Source: Brevibacillus_D fluminis_A
Lineage (GTDB): Bacteria > Bacillota > Bacilli > Brevibacillales > Brevibacillaceae
DNA: 64,000 bases
Direction of reading: 5' to 3'
Assembly (NCBI RefSeq): GCF_052072235.1
Contig: NZ_CM125436.1
Span: 2,226,001 to 2,290,000, forward strand
The notes beneath the pieces are model-generated. The model was not told the origin of the DNA. It did no database searches and saw only the letters and a list, made by a program, of their open reading frames with translations. Below, piece by piece: positions 49,501 to 56,381 of this stretch. The first letter of the stretch is position 1. The number at the start of each line of letters is the position of its first letter. Made by a program: the position numbers and the translations under genes.

Positions 49501-49756
49501 GGAAAAGCTTGCGCAAGCCTACCTGGCGCTGGAGCAGTATGAAGCATCGATTCGCTGGTGCGAGAAGATTTTGCAAATCGATGATTGCTGGGAAGAAGCG
49601 TACCGGCTGTTGATGATTTGCTATCATCGGCAAAATAACCGCTCGCTATCATTGAAATGGTATGAAAAATGCGTGGCAAAGCTGAAGGAACAGATGGGAG
49701 TGTCGCCGCTTCCGTCGACCCGCGACACGCTGCAACTGATTATGGATCAAGACTAG
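46514..49756 (+). CDS. Giant STAND ATPase regulator with C-terminal SARP/BTAD domain
   Basis: About 1080 residues. A MalT-like NTPase domain comes first: Walker A GAGFGKT near residue 50, Walker B LLLVVDQYHH near 143, and ISRVAPNWSWFAASRL. A winged helix and a long TPR-like solenoid fill residues about 350-830. The C-terminus is a SARP DNA-binding domain (FRIWLDQRELGERAWQRGKA, LAREEIIDLLWAEQDEEAAQRD) with its BTAD (GEYLPDCRYEDWCIEERER). It should bind an effector, oligomerise with ATP and activate transcription. Starts ATG 46499, 46514 and 46535 are all possible. No target operon is obvious next to it. Confidence 0.88.
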   Translation: MRRVSERMKPTMMLSKLTLPRIQVHIWRRPRLARKIRGLLANPVSLVAAGAGFGKTAAMATYVADQHIPACWYRIDQEDTDLPVFIAYLVEAVRVRFPEFGASLKQHIEEQRGQVPAEAFVRECAALFCNDAAKLGDDLLLVVDQYHHALTVSAVDSWMQQVLLHLPANARIVVISRVAPNWSWFAASRLRGEAGEITEADLRFTKEDMREWLQGDYSYEIAEEDLALLEQWTAGWIVGLRYLAEHVMEGQTIPELLGEHSVVRKELLCYWDSEVVLPLSEDMRSFLLDGAVCDVLTKQKWMHLFRQTESFDRLFEEAKRRRLLFADTREQEWTYHPLLRQVLMQKLMAQPEHFQQLSMRIARFEAQAGRTLDALEHLRRVEAWEEIGELLADCGNEMLQTGQLDPLYNWILALPVESKERFPLLWYYQGEIERSRCVYPQALSSYGRYIERCEEAHDNIGICRGLEGQARVHLDSVQGLKAELLLKRAVSMLNPGDDDILAARLYSLLAEVYTNRGNTGLASHWIERTRELEQKAELEGEARLLFRTGRMQAAIQLLEKAWQPDKQEGTVALTRSYRETSLVLAFVYAMTGEREKGIIVSEKAIELGKAANSPFVEAYGYIRKAHSALLHKEKSVEEIRALYQGGLAILEEINSNRGKAETLMGLTLLYATEKSLDAALACAERGLQETAVIQDDWVDALIRLGMGIAYANCDEYALAEPVFLQCVERFSQCGDIFNLAICRLWLSYLAYKREDWNSFVPTVSAALTAIQAGEYQFLLQRPTMFTPTGVQKLLPILIEAQKRQVQPNYVSQLLTELGLQNVAFHPGYTLRITTLGSFRIWLDQRELGERAWQRGKAKLLFQLLLTRRHNLLAREEIIDLLWAEQDEEAAQRDFKVALNALNKALEPNREARATAFFIQRHGSSYGFNLASGYQLDAEEFERLVVSGLAEADHKQATALLEKGLAYYQGEYLPDCRYEDWCIEERERLGVLYLRGAEKLAQAYLALEQYEASIRWCEKILQIDDCWEEAYRLLMICYHRQNNRSLSLKWYEKCVAKLKEQMGVSPLPSTRDTLQLIMDQD

Positions 49757-49771
49757 CTTGAAGACGAAGAA

Positions 49772-49806
49772 CTCCCTTCCGGTGTTGAGAAGGGAGCTTT
49801 TTTTTG
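49772..49806 (+). terminator. Terminator after the SARP regulator
   Basis: CTCCCTT (49772-49778) pairs with AAGGGAG (49790-49796), followed by a run of T. Confidence 0.9.
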
Positions 49807-49823
49807 TGAAAAAACCGAATCGC

Positions 49824-50195
49824 TTACGCCTGTTCCAGCCCAAGCGAACGCATTAACGCAGCGGGGTTCAAATCGGGCCCTTCGACGACGATTACGGTCA
49901 TACCGGCATCGGAGCCGGACTCATGCCCTTCTCCATCCTCCCAAAAGGCCGCTTCCCCGGCGCGCAAACGAACAACCTCCGTGCCCTCGGCACGCACCCA
50001 ACCTTCCCCCTGTACAACCAAAAATAGCTGCTTGCCGACAGCCGGATGAAAACCGACCAAGCTGTTTTCGGCAAAATGCAGGCAGCCGATGTGCGCGCGG
50101 CCTTCCACGCGGATAATCGGGGAAATCCCGACCTGTTTGCTTCCGTACATCTCAATGGGGCGCATGACTGCGGGATCAAAGCGAAAAAGCTGCAA
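49824..50195 (-). CDS. Cupin-domain protein
   Basis: About 123 residues of a single cupin. The first motif region reads AHIGCLHFAENSLVGFHPAVGKQLFLVVQG, the second FWEDGEGHESGSDAGM. Some usual metal-binding histidines are replaced (GFHP...KQL, HESGS), so metal binding is not certain. AGGAGG directly abuts an ATG at 50204, too close to use, while TTG at 50195 has 9-base spacing and is preferred. Function unknown; cupins of this type can be small-molecule sensors or isomerases. Confidence 0.75.
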   Translation of the reverse strand: MQLFRFDPAVMRPIEMYGSKQVGISPIIRVEGRAHIGCLHFAENSLVGFHPAVGKQLFLVVQGEGWVRAEGTEVVRLRAGEAAFWEDGEGHESGSDAGMTVIVVEGPDLNPAALMRSLGLEQA

Positions 50196-50306
50196 AGCGT
50201 GCATCCTCCTTTATTTCCTAGGAAACGGTATACAAAGGAGAATTCTGAACCAAAGTTGCCAAATCCTCCTTGACGTTTGAAAAGGAGAGGAGTAAACTCT
50301 TTTTGT

Positions 50307-50320
50307 ACTGACCAGTCAGT
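50307..50320. promoter_or_regulatory. Palindromic operator before the TetR gene
   Basis: ACTGACCAGTCAGT, a 6-base perfect inverted repeat with CA centre, 26 bases before the TetR start. Self-regulation by the TetR protein is the usual arrangement. Confidence 0.65.
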
Positions 50321-50346
50321 TTAATAAAAACGAGAGGCTGAGTGTG

Positions 50347-50922
50347 ATGTCGAAAAAGGATTTGATTACCGAAGGCGCGCTGCGGGCTTTTGCCCAAAAC
50401 GGCTATGCGGAAACGACGATGGATGCGATCGCAGACGTGGCCAACGTGGCGAAAGGTACGCTGTACTACCACTTTAAAACAAAGGAAGAGCTGTTTTATT
50501 ACGTCAACCGAAAAGGAGTCGACCTCCTCGTGCAGACGGTAACCCACGCCATGCAGGACGAGGGACGCAGTGTGGCAGAGCGCATGCTGGCCGTCTTTGA
50601 TGAGCATCTGCGCTTTTTCGCCGATCACAAAGATTTGTGCATTTTGCTGCTGCAATTCAGCTCAGGGGACCAGGAGCGCGATTCGATGATCGGCTCCTTG
50701 CTTGGCGAATATTTTGCCACCATGGAAAAATTCCTCCGCACGCTGCAGGAGCAAGGCATCATCAATGCGGAGCTGGATGTGCACACATTGGCGTCGGCGC
50801 TTTTCGGCATGGTTGGCTTCACCGCGCTGCGGCAAATGTACCGGGGGGAAGCGATCTACACCGATGAGACGCGCAACACCTTGATCGCCCTGTGCAAAGG
50901 CGCATTGGGCTTACAATCATAA
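50347..50922 (+). CDS. TetR-family repressor
   Basis: 191 residues. The HTH reads LITEGALRAFAQNGYAETTMDAIADVANVAKGTLYYHFKTKEEL in the typical TetR layout (TTMDAIADVANVAKGTLYYH). The C-terminal ligand-binding domain is helical. GAGAGG at 50331-50336 is 10 bases before ATG 50347. It heads an operon with an HlyD-type protein and an ABC-2 permease, so it probably represses this exporter until a drug or toxic compound binds. Confidence 0.92.
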   Translation: MSKKDLITEGALRAFAQNGYAETTMDAIADVANVAKGTLYYHFKTKEELFYYVNRKGVDLLVQTVTHAMQDEGRSVAERMLAVFDEHLRFFADHKDLCILLLQFSSGDQERDSMIGSLLGEYFATMEKFLRTLQEQGIINAELDVHTLASALFGMVGFTALRQMYRGEAIYTDETRNTLIALCKGALGLQS

Positions 50923-50952
50923 GAGAGAAAAGGAACAGGGGAGAAACGTAAC

Positions 50953-52146
50953 ATGAGCAAGGCACGTTCGATCATTGGCATTACCGGTTTCGTCGCATGC
51001 ATCGTTGCTTTAGGCAGCTATCTGCTTGCGCCGGGAGGACAGGGGACGGCGTTGGGCAGCCAATTGGGCGCCACCGTCAGCGTGGTAGAAGGAAACGAAG
51101 TGGACCTCGCGTTCAAAATGGCGGGCTCGATCGAGGCGATCCATGTAAAAGAAGGCGACCAGGTGAAAGCGGGCGATCTCGTGGCGCAGCTTTCGAGCGA
51201 TGAGCTTTTGGCGAAACGGGAGCAGGCAGCGGCAGCCTATCAGCTGGCACAGGTGAAAGTGGAGCAGGCGAACAAAGGTGTGGCCGTCACGGCAGAAACG
51301 AGCAATGCGCAGGTCAGCCAGGCACAGGCAACCGTTTCGGCGGCAACCGCCCAGCTGCAGGCGAACAAAAACGGGGCGCGGCCTGAGGAAGTCGCCCAGC
51401 TGAAAGCGAAGCTGGTGGCAACGCAAAACGGCTACGATACGGCGAAAAAGCAAAAAGAGCGGATGGAACAGCTCTATGCGCAGGGCGCGGTGCCGAAAGT
51501 AACCGTTGAGCAGGCGACCATGCAGTTCGAGCAGGCTTCCGCTGAGCTGGCAGCCGTGCAGGAACAGCTGAAAATGGCGCAAAGCGGTGCACGCCAGGAG
51601 CAAATCGATGCTTCCCGCGCACAGGTCGCACAGGCGACCGCTGCGTACGAGCAAGCGGTTGCGGCAAAAGGGCAGGTCGGCATCAAGCAATTGGATGCCA
51701 AATCGGCGCAAGCGGGCGTCCAGCAGGCAAAAGGCGCGCTGGATGAAATCGACGCCTATTTGAAAAATACAAAGCTTTTGGCACCGGTAAACGGCGTCGT
51801 CAAATCGGTTTCCGTGCAAAAAGGGGAGCTGGTGGCACAAGGGCTGACCGTCATTACGATCCAGGCGCAGGATGAGCAGTTTGCGAAATTTTATCTGGAT
51901 GAAAACAAAATCGGTTCGCTTGCTGTCGGCCAGGAAACCAAATTGTATGTGCCTTCCCTCGATAAAGAGGTGAACGGAAAAATTACGATGATCGCCCCTG
52001 CGGCTGATTTTGCTGTCAAGAAAGCGACAACCGAGCTGGGTGACCGCGATGTGCGCGCATTTATGGTGAAGGTGGATGTATCCAACCAACAGCTCCGACC
52101 AGGGCTGTCCATCGAATGGCAGCTTGAAGGGGTTGGCCGCAAGTGA
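50953..52146 (+). CDS. HlyD-family membrane fusion/periplasmic adaptor-like protein
   Basis: 397 residues. One N-terminal membrane anchor (IIGITGFVACIVALGSYLLA), a biotinyl-lipoyl-like half (VDLAFKMAGSIEAIHVKEGDQVKAGDLVAQL), a very long alpha-helical hairpin rich in A, Q, K and E (about residues 80-275), and the second lipoyl half (KLLAPVNGVVKSVSVQKGELV) with a beta-barrel. This is the YbhG/YhiI layout. It overlaps the permease gene by 4 bases. In a Gram-positive cell the hairpin would face the wall space. Confidence 0.92.
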   Translation: MSKARSIIGITGFVACIVALGSYLLAPGGQGTALGSQLGATVSVVEGNEVDLAFKMAGSIEAIHVKEGDQVKAGDLVAQLSSDELLAKREQAAAAYQLAQVKVEQANKGVAVTAETSNAQVSQAQATVSAATAQLQANKNGARPEEVAQLKAKLVATQNGYDTAKKQKERMEQLYAQGAVPKVTVEQATMQFEQASAELAAVQEQLKMAQSGARQEQIDASRAQVAQATAAYEQAVAAKGQVGIKQLDAKSAQAGVQQAKGALDEIDAYLKNTKLLAPVNGVVKSVSVQKGELVAQGLTVITIQAQDEQFAKFYLDENKIGSLAVGQETKLYVPSLDKEVNGKITMIAPAADFAVKKATTELGDRDVRAFMVKVDVSNQQLRPGLSIEWQLEGVGRK

Positions 52147-53336
52147 GCAAGATCAACGAGCTATTCTTTCGCGAATGGCAGTCCATTTTCAAAAACCCAT
52201 CGATGATTTCCGTGCTTCTGGTCGTGCCGATCTTGTATTTTACGCTGTTCGGCAATCTGTACAGTGAAAAGAAAGTGATGGAAATCCCGGTTGTCGTCGT
52301 TGACAGCGATCATTCGGAAATCAGCCGGGAGCTGATCCGCGCGTTTGATGTCGATGCCACTTTTGCGGTCAGCGCGATTGTGCCAAGCGAAGACGAAGCG
52401 ATGAAGACCATCGACAAGGGCGCTGCTTATGTCGGTCTGATCATTCCGGCCGGCTTGGCGGAAAAAGCAAAGAGCGGCAAGGAAGCGGAAGTTTTGACCA
52501 TCATCGATGGCAGCAACATGATGATCTCCAATACGGCCGTGCGGGCAGCCAATACGCTGATCAAATCGATTTCGGCCGGAGTCACCCTGAAAAAGCTGGA
52601 GGCAAAAGGCGAGTGGGGTGAAGACGGGAAAAACTTCTTCACGGGAATCGACTATCGTTACCGCGTCTTGTACAATCCAACGTTCAGCTATTTGTCCTTT
52701 ATGGTTTTCGGCTTGGGCGGAACGGTGCTGCAGCAAGTGCTGTTCCTTGGCGTGTCACTGGCTGTCGCGCGTGAGAAAGACTTGGGCACATGGCAGCAGA
52801 CCGTCCGATCGTATCGCTTTTTCCAATTGGTCTTGGGAAAACTGACGCCTTATTTCATCTTGTCGACATTCAACCTGATCGTGACGTTCACCATGGTGCT
52901 CAAATGGTTTGAGGTGCCGTATTACGGGAACCCTGCCTATTTGATTCTGGCAGGTACGCTGTTTAACATTGCCGTCCTGTCCATCGGCTTCGCGATTTCC
53001 TATGTTACCAAGGACCAGCTTCAGGCGACACAGCTTGCGATGCTGATCGCGGTCCCATCCTTCATGCTGTCAGGCTTCACCTGGCCGCTGATGTCAATGC
53101 CTGCGGTGATTGCGGGCATCGGCAAGTCGCTTCCGCTCACCTACTTTTTGCACGCGGTCCGCGAAGTGCTGACCAAAGGCCACGGGATGGAGGCGATACG
53201 CACGGACTTGGCTGTGCTGATGCTCATGGCCGTAATCGGTTTGTTCCTCGCATATTTGGCCTATCTGCTGCAATCGCGAAAAATCGCTGCCAAGGCGGGT
53301 GCCGAGGAGACCAGTGTTGCCGTTCCACAGGCGTGA
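52143..53336 (+). CDS. ABC-2 type permease
   Basis: 397 residues. First membrane helix (MISVLLVVPILYFTLFGNLY), a large extracellular domain (IPVVVVDSDHSEISRELIRAF), then five membrane helices in the C-terminal half, including the ABC-2 signature region (SFMLSGFTWPLMSMP then LPLTYFLHAVREVL). YhhJ/YbhR-like exporters work with a cytosolic ATPase, but no ATPase gene is found in this operon or nearby; a terminator follows at once. A shared ATPase, or ATPase-free function, must be assumed. Confidence 0.9.
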   Translation: MSKINELFFREWQSIFKNPSMISVLLVVPILYFTLFGNLYSEKKVMEIPVVVVDSDHSEISRELIRAFDVDATFAVSAIVPSEDEAMKTIDKGAAYVGLIIPAGLAEKAKSGKEAEVLTIIDGSNMMISNTAVRAANTLIKSISAGVTLKKLEAKGEWGEDGKNFFTGIDYRYRVLYNPTFSYLSFMVFGLGGTVLQQVLFLGVSLAVAREKDLGTWQQTVRSYRFFQLVLGKLTPYFILSTFNLIVTFTMVLKWFEVPYYGNPAYLILAGTLFNIAVLSIGFAISYVTKDQLQATQLAMLIAVPSFMLSGFTWPLMSMPAVIAGIGKSLPLTYFLHAVREVLTKGHGMEAIRTDLAVLMLMAVIGLFLAYLAYLLQSRKIAAKAGAEETSVAVPQA

Positions 53337-53342
53337 GAAGAG

Positions 53343-53371
53343 AAAACCTCCTGCACACGGAGGTTTTTTTC
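53343..53371 (+). terminator. Terminator of the TetR-HlyD-permease operon
   Basis: AAAACCTCC pairs with GGAGGTTTT and is followed by T residues. Confidence 0.88.
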
Positions 53372-53534
53372 TTTTGGGGAACGTCTCAAATCGTTCCCGC
53401 ACCGGGGCAAAATGAATACAATGGGCGGGGTGAAGCTGCACGCTGGCAAAGAAAAAGCACTTGTGAATATTTCACGAATTTTTTACAATGGAAAGAAGAA
53501 CTTATCATCCTTTTTACGCCCCGAGGAGGTACTC

Positions 53535-54044
53535 ATGTCTGGAACACACTTGAAGCAGCTCTGCGAGGACACATACCACCGTTTGAAAAAGGTAAGCATG
53601 GAGTTGGAGAGATATTTGAACCAGGTCACATTGACCAGCCTGATTCAAGAATCGGGTGATCCAGAAGACTACGAAGCGTACTATCGGAACTATTTGTCGG
53701 ATTTACGCCATTTGTTTGTCTATTCAGAGAATGCCTATGAAAAATTGGGCATTTGTTTGCGTCGCGCCCGCTTCAACGAAGAGTTTGCTGAAGAAGCGTT
53801 GTTTCAAGTGTATCACTCCTGTGTGAACAATTTTTATTATCCAAAAGGCGAAGTATACGATGAAGATGGTCGCTACTCCTATACGGGGCAAGACGCGATT
53901 TTGTTTCGCAAAGAGGTAACGCCTGCGCTTCGCAATCTGACGCTGTCGCTTTCCAAAATTTTTGAGCAAATGCGTGAAGATCTGCAATATTACGAAACAG
54001 ATTACATTACGAAAAAGCGCATGCAGCAAGCGGTCAAACCGTAA
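53535..54044 (+). CDS. ypuI: YpuI family (DUF3907) protein
   Basis: 169 residues matching B. subtilis YpuI in layout: LKKVSMELERYLNQVTLTSLI near the start, LRHLFVYSENAYEKLGICL, YHSCVNNFYYPKGEVYDEDGRYSYTG in the middle, and EDLQYYETDYITK at the end. Soluble and all-helical, with no membrane segment. Function unknown. GAGGAGGT precedes ATG 53535; the longer in-frame extension to 53412 lacks a ribosome binding site. Confidence 0.85.
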   Translation: MSGTHLKQLCEDTYHRLKKVSMELERYLNQVTLTSLIQESGDPEDYEAYYRNYLSDLRHLFVYSENAYEKLGICLRRARFNEEFAEEALFQVYHSCVNNFYYPKGEVYDEDGRYSYTGQDAILFRKEVTPALRNLTLSLSKIFEQMREDLQYYETDYITKKRMQQAVKP

Positions 54045-54070
54045 CGATGAGCAAGGAACGCAAAAAGGGA

Positions 54071-54107
54071 ACAGGCACGCTCCGGAAAAGGACGTGCCTG
54101 TTTCTTC
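54071..54107. terminator. Terminator between ypuI and the oxidoreductase gene
   Basis: ACAGGCACG pairs with CGTGCCTGT, followed by TTCTTC on the plus strand. Confidence 0.8.
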
Positions 54108-54119
54108 TATATAAATGGA

Positions 54120-54716
54120 TTAGAGAAGGACCGGCTTGAGAACCGATTCAAACAGTTGTTCCACTCCCCGCTCCATCTCTGCACGGTCGCTGTCATCCAC
54201 ATGCGAGACAGCTGAAAAATTGCGATAAGCCACCGGCTTGCAGCCAACGAAAGAGAGTACGCCGTCTGCGATCTGCTTTTCCAGCACTTCATCCATGCCG
54301 CTGCGCTGCATCTCTTCTTCCGATTCGCGCGTTGTCGTGATCACGATGGCGCGTTTTCCGGTTAACAGGCCGACGGGTCCATCCGCTTCGTAACGGAAGG
54401 CGAACTTGTGCGTGAATACGCGGTCGATCCAGCCCTTTAAAATCGCGGGCTGCGACCACCAGTAGACCGGATAGATCATGACCAGAAGATCGGCGTCCGT
54501 CACCTGCTGCTGTTCCTCTTCGATGTCACCGCTGACGCGCCCTTCGGCGATATTGTGCATATCGCTTTCGGAGAAGACAGGCTGAAAGTTGGTTTTGTAC
54601 AAATCGTTGACACGGTAGTCGATTCCTTCCTTGTCCATGTATGATGTGACTTTTTGCAAGATGCTATGGTTGAAGCTCGACTCACCGGGATGGGCGAACA
54701 CGATGTAGGCTTTCAT
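54120..54716 (-). CDS. NAD(P)H dehydrogenase (quinone)-like flavoprotein
   Basis: 198 residues of the flavodoxin-like fold NQO1/KefF group. The flavin phosphate loop is YIVFAHPGESSFNHSI; the flavin-contact segment is LLVMIYPVYWWSQPAILKGWIDRVFT; later KRAIVITTTRE. It reduces quinones or other acceptors with NAD(P)H. GGAGGG 8 bases upstream sets ATG 54716. It is 27 bases after the subtilase gene stop on the same strand and might be cotranscribed with it. Confidence 0.88.
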   Translation of the reverse strand: MKAYIVFAHPGESSFNHSILQKVTSYMDKEGIDYRVNDLYKTNFQPVFSESDMHNIAEGRVSGDIEEEQQQVTDADLLVMIYPVYWWSQPAILKGWIDRVFTHKFAFRYEADGPVGLLTGKRAIVITTTRESEEEMQRSGMDEVLEKQIADGVLSFVGCKPVAYRNFSAVSHVDDSDRAEMERGVEQLFESVLKPVLL

Positions 54717-54742
54717 AGCAGATCCCTCCAATCAATCGCAAG

Positions 54743-56158
54743 TTAGAAGCCGAACTGCAGCTTCATTAAAAATTTGTGCCACAGACCGCCCAACGTATGT
54801 TTCGGGGCAACGGCGCCGGTTTGTGCAGGAGCTGGGGCTGTGCCTGCTTCCGTCTTGATTTTGCTCAAAGCGGCGTTCACATTGATCAGGCCGTACCCGT
54901 ACGCCTCATCCTTGCCGGGAGCGCCCAAATCGACGGCTGTCTTTTGAATCAGCTTGATCACTTCCGAGTTTTTCATATCGGGGTTAACCGAGCGGATGAG
55001 GGATGCCATCGCAGCAACGTGCGGACAAGCCATGGACGTACCGGACAAGGCCGCATAATCGCTGTAAATGTAGGTGCTTGGAATATCCACGCCGGGTGCC
55101 GCCACATCGACGTAATCGCCGTAGTTGGAAAAATCCGCTTGCTTCCGGTTATGATCCACTGCCGCAACGGACATGACCTCCGGGTATGCGGCCGGATAGC
55201 TCGGCTGGCTGCTGGCGTCATTGCCTGAGGCTGCGACCAGCACCACGTTTTTGTCGTACGCATATTTGCACGCTTCCTTCAGGGCGGCGGACGAGGTGTA
55301 GTTGCCTACGCTCAGGTTGATGACGTCGGCTCCGTGGTCGGTCGCCCAGTAGATGCCTTGGGCGATGTCGTAAGCAGAACCGGACCCGTCAGCGCCGATC
55401 GCTTTTACCGGCATGATTTTGCTTTTCCACGACATCCCGGCCACGCCGGTGCCGTTGTTCGTTTTGGCAGCGATCACCCCGGAGACGTGGGTGCCGTGTC
55501 CGTTATCATCTTGTGGCGTGTCGCTATTGTCGATGAAATTATGGCCTTTCACCAGTTTGCCTTTGAATTCCGGATGATCCAGATCGATACCCGTGTCAAC
55601 GACTGCGACGATGACGCTGCTGTTTCCTTCCGTAATGTCCCAGCCTTTTTCCATGCCAATCATTTTCATGTTCCATTGATAAGGCTGATAGAGCGAGTCG
55701 TTCGGCCTGCGATTGGGCAAAAGCAAATAGTTCGGCTCCGCATAAATGGAGTCGGGATGTGCGGCAAAATGCTGCATCAGCTGGTGGGTGGTCAACGTGT
55801 TTGACTTGATGATCATCCCTCGGCCATCGTCGCGCTTGATTTTGCCGTCAACCTGCTTGAGCATTTTCTGGATCACTTCATCCGAAGGGCGCGGTGAAAA
55901 GCGGACGACAACCTCGTGCTCCACATAATGGCTTTTGTCCCGGTTGTTATGGCTGATCGTTTTGATGGATGGATGGCTTTCCATCGTGCGCCGGATGTCT
56001 CTGACCTGCTCCACATAGTTGATCTTTGGAATGCTGGCGTTCACCGAAGTGATGGAAGGATGAGGCTCGCGCCACTCCTGCCGGTGGATCTGGATGGGGA
56101 TCGCAACCACTGCGACCAAAGCCACAGCGATCGCAATCGTATAGGAGACCGTTTTCAA
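54743..56158 (-). CDS. S8 subtilisin-like serine protease
   Basis: 471 residues. An N-terminal signal anchor (VSYTIAIAVALVAVVAIPIQI), a propeptide-like inhibitor region (HEVVVRFSPRPSDEVIQKML...), and the catalytic domain. The catalytic aspartate is in VAVVDTGIDLDHPEF, the histidine in DDNGHGTHVSGVIAA, the oxyanion Asn in VAASGND and the serine in LSGTSMACPHVAAMASL. A C-terminal tail rich in A/P/T follows. AGGGAG 8 bases before TTG 56158 makes this the likely start; GTG 56167 is an alternative. Likely membrane-tethered or secreted protease. Divergent from the lipoprotein operon. Confidence 0.92.
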   Translation of the reverse strand: MKTVSYTIAIAVALVAVVAIPIQIHRQEWREPHPSITSVNASIPKINYVEQVRDIRRTMESHPSIKTISHNNRDKSHYVEHEVVVRFSPRPSDEVIQKMLKQVDGKIKRDDGRGMIIKSNTLTTHQLMQHFAAHPDSIYAEPNYLLLPNRRPNDSLYQPYQWNMKMIGMEKGWDITEGNSSVIVAVVDTGIDLDHPEFKGKLVKGHNFIDNSDTPQDDNGHGTHVSGVIAAKTNNGTGVAGMSWKSKIMPVKAIGADGSGSAYDIAQGIYWATDHGADVINLSVGNYTSSAALKEACKYAYDKNVVLVAASGNDASSQPSYPAAYPEVMSVAAVDHNRKQADFSNYGDYVDVAAPGVDIPSTYIYSDYAALSGTSMACPHVAAMASLIRSVNPDMKNSEVIKLIQKTAVDLGAPGKDEAYGYGLINVNAALSKIKTEAGTAPAPAQTGAVAPKHTLGGLWHKFLMKLQFGF

Positions 56159-56282
56159 CGCACTCACTCCCTGTATGTTGCGATTACATTTATCGTGCGA
56201 TAGGAAGCGTTGGATTATGACGGTAAAATCTGTGTGGTAGACGATTGGCGCAAGCATCGGGAAAACAATTTTCCAATGGTTA

Positions 56283-56311
56283 TTTACAAGCACTTCATAT
56301 CCCTCTATAAT
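56283..56311 (+). promoter_or_regulatory. Promoter of the two-lipoprotein operon
   Basis: TTTACA (56283-56288), exactly 17 bases, TATAAT (56306-56311). The Fur-like inverted repeat begins at the -10 box. Confidence 0.85.
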
Positions 56312-56341
56312 GATAAGTGTTCTCATTGAAAATGCTTATCA
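56311..56341. promoter_or_regulatory. Fur-like operator
   Basis: TGATAAG (56311-56317) and CTTATCA (56335-56341) are perfect inverted repeats. The sequence between, GTGTTCTCATTGAAAATG, contains TCATT and AATG half-sites. It resembles overlapping Fur boxes (GATAATGATAATCATTATC type; 12 of 16-19 positions fit in each register). It overlaps the start of transcription, where repression would act. Confidence 0.55.
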
Positions 56342-56381
56342 CTATCAGTGGATCGATTTGACAATCGTAGGGGGAAATCAC

